NCBI GenBank assembly: GCA_026983935.1
Contig: JALSTC010000122.1
Location: forward strand, 1 to 21,136
Source of the DNA: Ardenticatenia bacterium
GTDB lineage: Bacteria > Chloroflexota > Anaerolineae > Aggregatilineales > Ch27
Direction: 5' to 3'
DNA length: 21,136 nucleotides
This document shows positions 7,377 to 13,524 of this stretch, one piece after another. Numbering within the stretch: position 1 is the stretch's first letter; each line of letters opens with the position of its first letter. Made by a program: the position numbers and the translations under genes. Under the pieces are notes generated by a model, which saw nothing but the letters and a program-made list of their open reading frames with translations, was not told the origin of the DNA and made no database searches.

Positions 7377-7586
7377 GGGTTTTCTTTCATCTTTCTTCCG
7401 GCATCGTCCTGACGACTGCCATGATTGTTGTCTTACCTGCTCACTTCCGACCCCTCGTTGTTCGATCCTCCGGTCAGGCCCGGCCCGGCCTGCAAAAACG
7501 CCTTTACACCGATACGCCCCGTCATGCGCCGCCACAATTGCCCGCTGTCTCCTTCGACAAGGCGGCGTGTCGTCTGTCAGTTGGCT

Positions 7587-8012
7587 TTATGTGACCGTCG
7601 TCTCCTTCTTGAGGCCATGCTGAATAAGATGGCAGACGCATTCGCGCATGAAGGCATCCTCCGGGAGCTGCTGCCCGACCTCGTACAACGCCGTAAGTTC
7701 ATCACGCAGCCGCTCCAGATCGCGAATGCGGGCCTCGATCTCGGCGATGCGCGTCCGCATCAGTTCCATGACATAGCCGCAGGGCGGCTCATCCCGGTCG
7801 CGGAAAGCCAGAATCTCCGCGATGTCATCCAGCGCGAAATCCAGCGCCCGCGCACTGCGGACAAAACGCAGCCGCTCGACATCCTCTTCGCCGTAAATGC
7901 GGTAACCGTTATCCGCGCGCTGCGGGGGTGGCAGCAGGCCGATCTCTTCGTAGTAGCGGATCGTTTTAGCCGGTACACCCGTCCGGGCGCTCAGTTCACC
8001 AATGCGCAGCAT
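7587..8012 (-). CDS. merR: MerR-family heavy-metal-responsive regulator
   Basis: This 141-residue protein starts with the MerR winged helix MLRIGELSARTGVPAKTIRYYEEIGLLPPPQRADNGYR (1-38), followed by the dimerisation coiled coil (about 82-112). Cysteines are placed for metal sensing: C78 before the long helix (DEPPCGYV, the position used by divalent sensors such as MerR and ZntR rather than CueR) and C125/C127 in MRECVCHLI. This supports a divalent soft metal. Because merA is downstream, Hg(II) is the most likely inducer, although the C125-x-C127 spacing differs from the classical MerR Cys117/Cys126 pair. It is the first gene of the cassette and should be autoregulated from the operator at 8054-8074. 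It is divergent from the YtxH-like gene. Confidence 0.92.
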   Translation of the reverse strand: MLRIGELSARTGVPAKTIRYYEEIGLLPPPQRADNGYRIYGEEDVERLRFVRSARALDFALDDIAEILAFRDRDEPPCGYVMELMRTRIAEIEARIRDLERLRDELTALYEVGQQLPEDAFMRECVCHLIQHGLKKETTVT

Positions 8013-8046
8013 CTTCTCTGCACCTCATCTCTATCAACCATGCACC

Positions 8047-8077
8047 ATGATATACCTTCCAGCTACTGGAAGGTCAA
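8047..8077 (-). promoter_or_regulatory. MerR-type promoter and operator of the mer cassette
   Basis: On the minus strand -35 TTGACC (8072-8077) and -10 TATCAT (8047-8052) are separated by 19 bp, the overlong spacing typical of promoters activated by MerR-family DNA distortion. Between and overlapping them is a perfect dyad, ACCTTCCAG and CTGGAAGGT, around a 3-base centre (8054-8074). The predicted transcript starts roughly at 8040 and reads merR first, then merA, HMA and ccdA. Confidence 0.9.
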
Positions 8078-8146
8078 GCAAACACACGCATTTCTTATGA
8101 ACGTCTAATCATGTATCAGCATGAGCGCTGCACGGCGCAGGGCCTG

Positions 8147-8155
8147 TGGTATAAT
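8147..8155 (+). promoter_or_regulatory. Extended -10 promoter for the YtxH-like gene
   Basis: TGGTATAAT (8147-8155) is a consensus extended -10 (TGnTATAAT). No convincing -35 lies 16-18 bp upstream. It is 43 bp before the ATG at 8198. Confidence 0.55.
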
Positions 8156-8197
8156 GGCGGCATCAACGTGCGACAGCGCGGTAGGGAGGCAAACGCG

Positions 8198-8416
8198 ATG
8201 CGGCGAATGGGCATGTTCATCCTGGGCATAGGGCTGGGCACAGCGGTCGGTGTGATTCTGGCGCTGCTGCTGGCCCCCGACTCCGGTGAGAAAATGCGCC
8301 GGGAGGCGCGGGAATACTACGAACAACTGCTGGCCGAGGCGCGTAAAGCCGCCGAGGAGCGCCGTAAAGCGCTGGAAATGGAATTGAACGAACTGACCGG
8401 TGCGACACAGCCGTAA
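8198..8416 (+). CDS. YtxH-like small membrane protein
   Basis: This 72-residue protein has an N-terminal transmembrane segment (MFILGIGLGTAVGVILALLLAPDSG, about 6-30) followed by a charged helix (EKMRREAREYYEQLLAEARKAAEERRKALEMELNEL). The APxSGEKMR junction after the membrane span is the YtxH/gas-vesicle-like family signature. Function in the family is poorly defined; general stress or envelope roles have been suggested. GGGAGG at 8184-8189 fixes the ATG at 8198 although the frame is open from 8111. A clear terminator follows at 8445, so it is probably a single-gene transcript, divergent from merR. Confidence 0.82.
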   Translation: MRRMGMFILGIGLGTAVGVILALLLAPDSGEKMRREAREYYEQLLAEARKAAEERRKALEMELNELTGATQP

Positions 8417-8444
8417 GCACCCTGGACAATCCCCAGAAGTGCAC

Positions 8445-8484
8445 AGGCCGTAATCATCGCAGGCATGATGATCGCGGCCTTTTA
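8445..8484 (+). terminator. Intrinsic terminator after the YtxH-like gene
   Basis: AGGCCG (8445-8450) pairs with CGGCCT (8475-8480), and ATCATC (8453-8458) with GATGAT (8467-8472), separated by a 2x2 internal loop and capped by an 8-base loop. TTTTA follows directly. Confidence 0.72.
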
Positions 8485-8549
8485 TCGCCGCTCCGATTCC
8501 CGGTTCATGCGACAGTGTCCGCACCCTTCGAACCACGGAGAGAACGCCT

Positions 8550-8966
8550 GTGCCTGTCATCACCGATGATACTCAACTCCGCGAACTGCTCGCCAAGGCG
8601 CGGGTGATCGCGGTCGTCGGCCATTCCGACAAACCCCACCGCACCAGCTACCAGATCGCCCGCTACCTGCGCCGGGCCGGATACCGTGTGATCCCGGTCA
8701 ATCCGACCGTGAACAGCATTGACGGCGAACCGGCCTACCCCACCCTGGCCGATGTGCCCGAACCGATTGACATCGTCAACGTCTTCCGCCGCTCAGAGCA
8801 CCTGCCCGGCATTGTGGAAGCAGCGGCGGCGGTTGGCGCGAAGGCCGTCTGGGCACAGTTGGGCGTATATCATGAGGCAGCGGCCCGCTTTGCGGAGGAA
8901 GCCGGGCTGCTGCTGGTCATGGATCGCTGCATCAAGATCGAGCACCGGCGGCTCTTCAACCGATAG
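8550..8966 (+). CDS. CoA-binding domain protein (YccU-like)
   Basis: This 138-residue Rossmann-fold protein matches the CoA_binding (YccU) family throughout. The nucleotide loop is VIAVVGHSDKPHRTSYQIARYLRRAGYRVIPVNPT (about 18-52). It is followed by GEPAYPTLADVPEPIDIVNVFRRSEHLPGIVEAA and the terminal VWAQLGVYHEAAARFAEEAGLLLVMDRCIKIEH. The fold matches the CoA-binding domain of succinyl-CoA synthetase, but the free-standing protein has no firmly assigned reaction. It starts with GTG at 8550, with GGAG about 10 bases upstream; no in-frame ATG near the N-terminus fits better. It follows a terminator and precedes the M42 peptidase gene by about 100 bp. Confidence 0.9.
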   Translation: MPVITDDTQLRELLAKARVIAVVGHSDKPHRTSYQIARYLRRAGYRVIPVNPTVNSIDGEPAYPTLADVPEPIDIVNVFRRSEHLPGIVEAAAAVGAKAVWAQLGVYHEAAARFAEEAGLLLVMDRCIKIEHRRLFNR

Positions 8967-9017
8967 CCCCACACACAGCACAACCAGGAACGGGAAGCCA
9001 GCACAAACGGCAGGCGG

Positions 9018-9023
9018 TATAAT
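9018..9023 (+). promoter_or_regulatory. -10 element upstream of the M42 peptidase gene
   Basis: A perfect TATAAT in the context GGCGGTATAATC lies about 45 bp before the TTG start. No convincing -35 is present at normal spacing. The same CGGTATAATC context recurs at the end of fbp. Confidence 0.42.
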
Positions 9024-9068
9024 CTGTCCGCTTATCCGGCTCCAACCACCCTATGAGGGAGGATCATC

Positions 9069-10154
9069 TTGCCTGAACTGAGCGTTCCGGTAGATGCAGT
9101 CGTGGAATTCCTGGTCGGTCTGCTGAACACCCCCAGCCCGACCGGCTATTACGTGGAAGCGATAGACTACGTCCGGGAGGCATTCGCCGCGCTGGCGCTC
9201 CCCGACCTGACGCTGACCACTACCCGTAAGGGCGCGCTGCTGGCCACATGGCCGGGCGAACAGTCCGACGCACCGCGTGCACTGACGGCCCATGTGGACA
9301 CGCTGGGCCTGATGGTCAAAGAGATCAAAAGCAGCGGACGACTCAAAGTCACCAACCTGGGCGGCATCATGTGGAGCGGCATTGAGTTTGAAGGCGTGAC
9401 CGTGCGCACGCATGACAACCGCCGCTACCGGGGCACGGTCGTGCCGGTCAACGCCAGCGTGCACGTCAACCGCGAACTGCGTAAGACCGAGCGCAACGCC
9501 GATACGATGGAAATCCGGCTGGATGCGCGGGTGAAAAACGCCGACGATGTGCGCGCCCTGGGCATCGAAGTGGGCGACTTCGTCTTCCTCGACCCGCGTG
9601 TGGAAGTGACCGACACCGGCTTCATCCGCTCCCGATTCCTGGATGACAAGGCAGGCGTGGCGGCCATTTACGGGGCACTGCTGACGCTCAAAGCCACCGG
9701 AAAGCGGCCCGCGCAGGATACCACCATCCTGATCGCCAACTATGAGGAAGTCGGGCACGGTGGTTCGGCGGGGCTGCCGGACAGGCTGGCCGAACTGCTG
9801 GCGGTGGACATGGGCGCGATCGGTGAGGGGCAGGCTTCCGACGAATTCAGCGCCAGCATCTGCGTGAAGGATTCCGGCGGGCCGTACCACTTCCTGATGA
9901 ACAACAGGCTGCGCCGCCTGGCAGAGACGTTCGGCATCCCGCACCGCATGGACATCTATCCCTACTATTCCTCCGACGGCACGGCCTATTGGCGAGCCGG
10001 GGGCGCGGCACGAGTAGGCCTGATCGGGCCGGGCGTGGATGCCTCGCACTCCTATGAGCGCACGCACCGCGAGGCGCTGGAGCATACCGCGCATCTCATC
10101 GCCCGCTATCTGCTGGATGGGGAAACTCAGGAGGCGGCAACAGGAGGGGCATGA
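9069..10154 (+). CDS. M42-family metallo-aminopeptidase
   Basis: This 361-residue M42 (FrvX/glutamyl aminopeptidase/DppA-type) enzyme is predicted to be a cytosolic di-metal exopeptidase assembled into large oligomers. Expected metal and catalytic residues are visible: H75 and D77 in TAHVDTLGLMV, the bridging Asp and neighbour in RFLDDKAG (D192), the catalytic EEVGHGG (E226/E227), D247 in AVDMG, and the terminal histidine in SHSYERTH (H327). The insertion FEGVTVRTHDNRRYRGTV, containing the family's short dimetal-domain barrel, lies at about 107-125. The start is TTG at 9069, chosen because GGGAGG ends 6-7 bases upstream and no in-frame ATG or GTG fits. It converges on the M6-like protease gene. 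Confidence 0.92.
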   Translation: MPELSVPVDAVVEFLVGLLNTPSPTGYYVEAIDYVREAFAALALPDLTLTTTRKGALLATWPGEQSDAPRALTAHVDTLGLMVKEIKSSGRLKVTNLGGIMWSGIEFEGVTVRTHDNRRYRGTVVPVNASVHVNRELRKTERNADTMEIRLDARVKNADDVRALGIEVGDFVFLDPRVEVTDTGFIRSRFLDDKAGVAAIYGALLTLKATGKRPAQDTTILIANYEEVGHGGSAGLPDRLAELLAVDMGAIGEGQASDEFSASICVKDSGGPYHFLMNNRLRRLAETFGIPHRMDIYPYYSSDGTAYWRAGGAARVGLIGPGVDASHSYERTHREALEHTAHLIARYLLDGETQEAATGGA

Positions 10155-10201
10155 AAAGCTCCTCAGTCATGTCCCCCCCCTTATTGAGCGCCCTCAAGCC
10201 G

Positions 10202-12223
10202 TCATTCCACCGCAGTCAGGGTGTATTCATACTGCGCACGCTCGGTCGTGACCGGGGCCAGCGGGCTGATGACCAGGTACACATCCCCCGCCGGGCCGCC
10301 CACATCAAACGCCCACGTGCCGCTGACGCCGTCTTCCGGGCCAAGCAGCCGCGTGACCTGCACACCGTCCGCATTCCGCGTTACCTGCTGCACGATCCAG
10401 CGCTGCCGCAGCACATTGTCCATGTACAGCCACCCTGCCGAGTCCCAGCCGCCCGGCCCTTTTTCAAAGTCCTCGCTGTAGCCGATCTCCGGGATGCGCA
10501 CATCATCAATCGCCATACCGGGCTGGTTGGTGGCTTCATCGGTGATCATCTCGAAGCGGATCAGCACGCGCCCGCCGGTGTAATCGGAAAGGTCCACCTG
10601 CTCATGCAGCCAGCCCACCGGGCCGAGCCGGTCGCTGCCGGTGCTGCCGGTATAGCCGGGGCCGTAGGCCGTATTGTGCGGATTATCGGTGGTGGTGTTG
10701 GCCGTCTCCAGAATATCCCACGTCTCGCCGTCGTTGGTGGAGATCATCAGGTAGCCGTAATCCCACAGGTACTCGATGTCATACCAGAGGTCATATTCCA
10801 GCGTGGCCGTCTGCACACCGCTGAGATCGAAAGTGCGCGTCAGCGTCGAATCGCTGGCATCACCCCGGTTGGAATACCACATATAGCGCCCGCTGTGGGC
10901 GTCCACCGGGATCAGCCGCACCTGGTCTGCGCCCTGGAAATCAAAGCGCACGCGCTGCTGCCCGACATGCGTCAGATGGAGATAATGGGCGCTGTACTGC
11001 GGCAGGGACGTGGTCTGCGTAAACGGATACACGCTTATGGTCTCGGTGATGGCGGCAGCAGGCAGCGCCGGATCGAGCAGCGTATAGCCGTAACGCCCAT
11101 CGGCAGCACCCGGATCGTTGAGCAGATTGGCGACCAGCCAGTCGGCAAACACGTCCTCCACGGTGATCGGTGCGCCGGTCAGCGGATCGGTGGCATTGAG
11201 CGCCTGCAGCATATCCCGCAGGCTGTCCATGCCGTTAGCCGAATCGGCCACCAGCAGGCGCGTTGCCTCGCCGCCAAAACGCTCATGCAGATAGGTGATG
11301 AACAGGAAAGATGCGCCGTAATGCGGCAGAATCGGATCGTTCTCCGGCCAGGCATTCAACTGCGTATCCGGTGTGCTCAAGAATTCACGGGCGAAGCCGC
11401 TGCGATCGAAGCCGGTCAGCAGCGCAGCCAGCTCAGAAAGACCCTCATTGAGCCAGGTGTCTTCATTGAGATCGGCCCGCCAGTGGACCATATGCTGGAA
11501 TTCGTGGGCCAGCACGCCGTCATAGTAGGCCGTGCCAATGTCATCGGCCATCGTATCCAGATTGACGAAGAACATCTCGTGGGCGTTGCTGGTACTGACC
11601 GCCTCCGGGGGGTATTCGCTGTCGCTGGCGAAGTAAGCGGCCACGCTGTTACCCATGCCCGCCGTGTGCAGGATGTGAATGCGCGGGTCGCCATCCACAC
11701 CGGGCGACCATTCCGAGCCAAAAACGGCATGAATGATGGGGTAGGTATGCGTCTCGAAGGTGTCCGCTGAGCGGCGCAGCGCATCCTCGTCCACCGTGCG
11801 GCTTGACTGCACCCAGACATAGACGTGATCGGTCACATAGCGCAGGGTGGCCTGCACCCGGAACTTCTGGTTGGCATCCACGTCATCCACCCAGAAATCC
11901 GCCGTGTCCCCCACCTGCCAGACGCGGGCCGGAGCTGCGGGCGGCGTGGGGATGAACGTCACGCCGCGCAGGCGCTGCGCCAGCGCGATCCGGTCGCGGG
12001 GCGGCAGGTAGACGCTGTGTAACTGGCTTTCTGTGTCGGGCAAAGCCGCACTCGGCTGGCCGAGCAGATCGCCCGACAGCGAAGGCGTGGGCGTGGCCAG
12101 CAGCGGTGGGCGTGCCAGCAGGCCGCTGCCCCCTCCGGTCGGCGCGGCAGCCGGTGCGCAGGCGGCCATCAGCAGGGCAGCAAGAATCAGCAGGGACAAA
12201 AAACGGAACCGTGACACGCGCAT
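10202..12223 (-). CDS. M6/immune-inhibitor-A-like lipoprotein metalloprotease
   Basis: This 673-residue predicted lipoprotein has a basic start MRVSRFR, a hydrophobic core and a lipobox LLMAAC with C22. A short Pro/Thr-rich linker is followed by a propeptide-like region. The zinc-protease core has HEFQHMVHW (H240, E241, H244) and the downstream glutamate ligand in WLNEGLSELA (E260), the gluzincin layout seen in M6-like peptidases. The C-terminal half (about 420-670) is rich in beta-strand, MAM/jelly-roll-like segments such as TFDLSGVQTATLEYDLWYDIE, YLMISTNDGETWDIL and MAIDDVRIPEIGYSEDFE, which typically accompany immune inhibitor A proteases. It should act at the cell surface. It is the last gene of the minus-strand envelope run; ATG at 12221-12223 with GGGAGA/GAGG upstream. 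Confidence 0.88.
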   Translation of the reverse strand: MRVSRFRFLSLLILAALLMAACAPAAAPTGGGSGLLARPPLLATPTPSLSGDLLGQPSAALPDTESQLHSVYLPPRDRIALAQRLRGVTFIPTPPAAPARVWQVGDTADFWVDDVDANQKFRVQATLRYVTDHVYVWVQSSRTVDEDALRRSADTFETHTYPIIHAVFGSEWSPGVDGDPRIHILHTAGMGNSVAAYFASDSEYPPEAVSTSNAHEMFFVNLDTMADDIGTAYYDGVLAHEFQHMVHWRADLNEDTWLNEGLSELAALLTGFDRSGFAREFLSTPDTQLNAWPENDPILPHYGASFLFITYLHERFGGEATRLLVADSANGMDSLRDMLQALNATDPLTGAPITVEDVFADWLVANLLNDPGAADGRYGYTLLDPALPAAAITETISVYPFTQTTSLPQYSAHYLHLTHVGQQRVRFDFQGADQVRLIPVDAHSGRYMWYSNRGDASDSTLTRTFDLSGVQTATLEYDLWYDIEYLWDYGYLMISTNDGETWDILETANTTTDNPHNTAYGPGYTGSTGSDRLGPVGWLHEQVDLSDYTGGRVLIRFEMITDEATNQPGMAIDDVRIPEIGYSEDFEKGPGGWDSAGWLYMDNVLRQRWIVQQVTRNADGVQVTRLLGPEDGVSGTWAFDVGGPAGDVYLVISPLAPVTTERAQYEYTLTAVE

Positions 12224-12259
12224 TATCCTCTATCTCCCGTTAATAACACTATCCTGCCG

Positions 12260-12265
12260 ATTATA
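12260..12265 (-). promoter_or_regulatory. -10 element for the M6-like protease gene
   Basis: On the minus strand TATAAT (context GGAGTATAATCGG) lies 37 bp upstream of the start codon. No clear -35 is seen at 16-18 bp. The gene lies downstream of a terminator (12438-12471), so an independent promoter is expected. Confidence 0.42.
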
Positions 12266-12329
12266 CTCCGGCTGCGGCGACATTCGGTAAGGATTTTGTG
12301 AGAACGGGGCAGTAGGGCCAGGCAGGTGA

Positions 12330-12387
12330 AGCCCGGATGAATCCGGGCTGGCAGGCCGCCTGTCTTCAGTCCGGATTGATCCGGACT
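12330..12387. repeat. Palindrome cluster (dispersed REP-like element, copy 2, inverted)
   Basis: AGCCCGGAT/ATCCGGGCT (12330-12349, GA loop) and AGTCCGGAT/ATCCGGACT (12368-12387, TG loop) are perfect 9-base-arm palindromes, with a small CAGGC/GCCTG hairpin between them (about 12352-12362). The 20-base palindrome at 12368-12387 is the exact reverse complement of 3126-3145. The flanking GGAAA and CTGCCAGCCC are shared with that locus when read in reverse. Confidence 0.75.
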
Positions 12388-12437
12388 TTCCTTATCTCAG
12401 CCGGGGAATTCATTCTCCGGCGACGCGATTCGCCACA

Positions 12438-12471
12438 ATAAAAAAACAGGGGCGGGCAAACCCCGTCCCTG
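12438..12471 (-). terminator. Intrinsic terminator after the one-PDZ gene
   Basis: On the minus strand CAGGGACGGG (12462-12471) pairs with CCCGCCCCTG (12447-12456) with a single mismatch and a 5-base loop. It is followed by seven T and then AT. It lies about 30 bp after the stop of the gene at 12502-13287. Confidence 0.85.
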
Positions 12472-12501
12472 CAGATGTTCATCGCCGCGAGCAATCGGAC
12501 A

Positions 12502-13287
12502 CTACCCGCTGACTCTGGCGCTGTTCGCCGCACCGGTGAGCGCATCCACTATGTCGGCCAGCCAGGCAGGCAGTTCCTCATGGAAAACATGGGGAGCCAG
12601 CGCCGTGCCCTGGGCGGCTTTGGTCTGATCGGTCTTCGCCTTCAGCAGGCTGACCGCCTCATTGATCTCCTCCACCGTCCGGGCAAGCCAGTTCGACTTC
12701 CCGGCCTGGTCACCGGCATTCAACTGCAGCGCGGCATCGGACGCAGGAGCCCCTATCTCACGCACGCGGCGGCCAAAAGGCAGCTCCCGGAACAACTGCC
12801 GCCAGCGCAGCCAGTGATCACCCAGCAGGCCGCGCAGATGCTTGATGGCCCGGCCAATCTCCGGATTGGTCTCCAGCAAGCGGGCCAGACGGCTCTCACC
12901 AACCAGCGCCCGCAGGCTCTTGCCCGGCACAGCGACCAGCGTGATTTCCACGGTCAGCGTCTCGCCATCCCGCAGAACGGTCAGTGTGACCGTGTCGCCC
13001 GGTTCATAGGCACGAATGCGGTCAAAGAGGGTATGCTCTTCGTCCACCACCTCATCATTCACAGCCGTGATCACATCCCCGATGGTCAGGTCAGCTTCAT
13101 CAGCAGGTGAACCGGGCAGCACCATGTACACCTGCGCTCCATCGGCCTCATCATGCACGCGCACACCCAGGTAGGGCATCGGGCCTTCGCTGGAACTACC
13201 GCCGCTCTGTGCATAGACCACACCCATGCCCGGTAGTGCGGCGATCAATGCCACAGTCAGGAAGGTCACGAACGTCCGGCGCAACAT
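12502..13287 (-). CDS. Secreted single-PDZ-domain protein
   Basis: This 261-residue protein has an N-terminal signal peptide (RRTFVTFLTVALIAALPGMGVVYAQ, likely cleavage after about residue 26). It carries one PDZ domain at about 38-118 with the binding-loop type YLGVRVHDEADGAQVYMVLPGSPADEADLTIGDVITAVNDEVV. No trypsin-like protease domain is present, so it is not a DegP protease. The remaining half contains a helical motif LLETNPEIGRAIKHL...WLRWRQLFRELP (137-170) that also occurs twice in the neighbouring three-PDZ protein. GAGGAGGTGG gives a strong ribosome site before the ATG at 13285-13287. It may act as an adaptor or chaperone outside the membrane; this is inference from PDZ domains in general. 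Confidence 0.85.
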   Translation of the reverse strand: MLRRTFVTFLTVALIAALPGMGVVYAQSGGSSSEGPMPYLGVRVHDEADGAQVYMVLPGSPADEADLTIGDVITAVNDEVVDEEHTLFDRIRAYEPGDTVTLTVLRDGETLTVEITLVAVPGKSLRALVGESRLARLLETNPEIGRAIKHLRGLLGDHWLRWRQLFRELPFGRRVREIGAPASDAALQLNAGDQAGKSNWLARTVEEINEAVSLLKAKTDQTKAAQGTALAPHVFHEELPAWLADIVDALTGAANSARVSG

Positions 13288-13396
13288 CGTTCCACCTCCT
13301 CACAAGCAGTCTTGATGCTCAGCGATCGGGATATGCCTCCAGACAGACGGCAGGCCTTTTCAAAAGGGTCATTCCACCCTGGCACGCTAGCACATG

Positions 13397-13426
13397 ATAA
13401 TAAAACAGACATTAAATCCGCGTCAG
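13397..13426 (-). promoter_or_regulatory. Possible promoter for the one-PDZ gene
   Basis: On the minus strand CTGACG (13421-13426) and TATTAT (13397-13402) are 18 bp apart in an AT-rich stretch after the preceding terminator. This would give an untranslated leader of roughly 100 bases. Confidence 0.28.
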
Positions 13427-13462
13427 AAATATATCAGAATTTCCCTGCCGACCTGCCGCAAC

Positions 13463-13496
13463 AAAAAGCGGACGGCGGCTCAACGCCACCGCCCGC
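13463..13496 (-). terminator. Intrinsic terminator after the three-PDZ gene
   Basis: On the minus strand GCGGGCGGTGGC (13485-13496) pairs with GCCGCCGTCCGC (13468-13479) across all 12 positions, two of them G-U wobbles. The loop is GTTGA and TTTTTGTTG follows. It lies about 30 bp beyond the gene's stop codon. Confidence 0.9.
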
Positions 13497-13524
13497 AGTT
13501 CTCCACGCAGTGCGCCCGACCTCC

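Noticed and set aside
5418..7412. 664-codon plus-strand open frame opposite merA and the HMA gene
   Set aside because: It is an antisense shadow; the minus strand has MerA with all catalytic motifs, and the plus-strand product is low-complexity His/Arg-rich with no family match.
10151..11770. 539-codon plus-strand open frame opposite the M6-like protease
   Set aside because: The opposite strand carries a lipobox and an HExxH...E zinc site; the plus-strand product shows no domain, and its start lies inside the M42 gene's end.
12330..13496. Hairpin-rich gaps as a possible CRISPR array
   Set aside because: The hairpins are two REP-like palindromes and two intrinsic terminators; there are no regularly spaced identical repeats and no cas genes.
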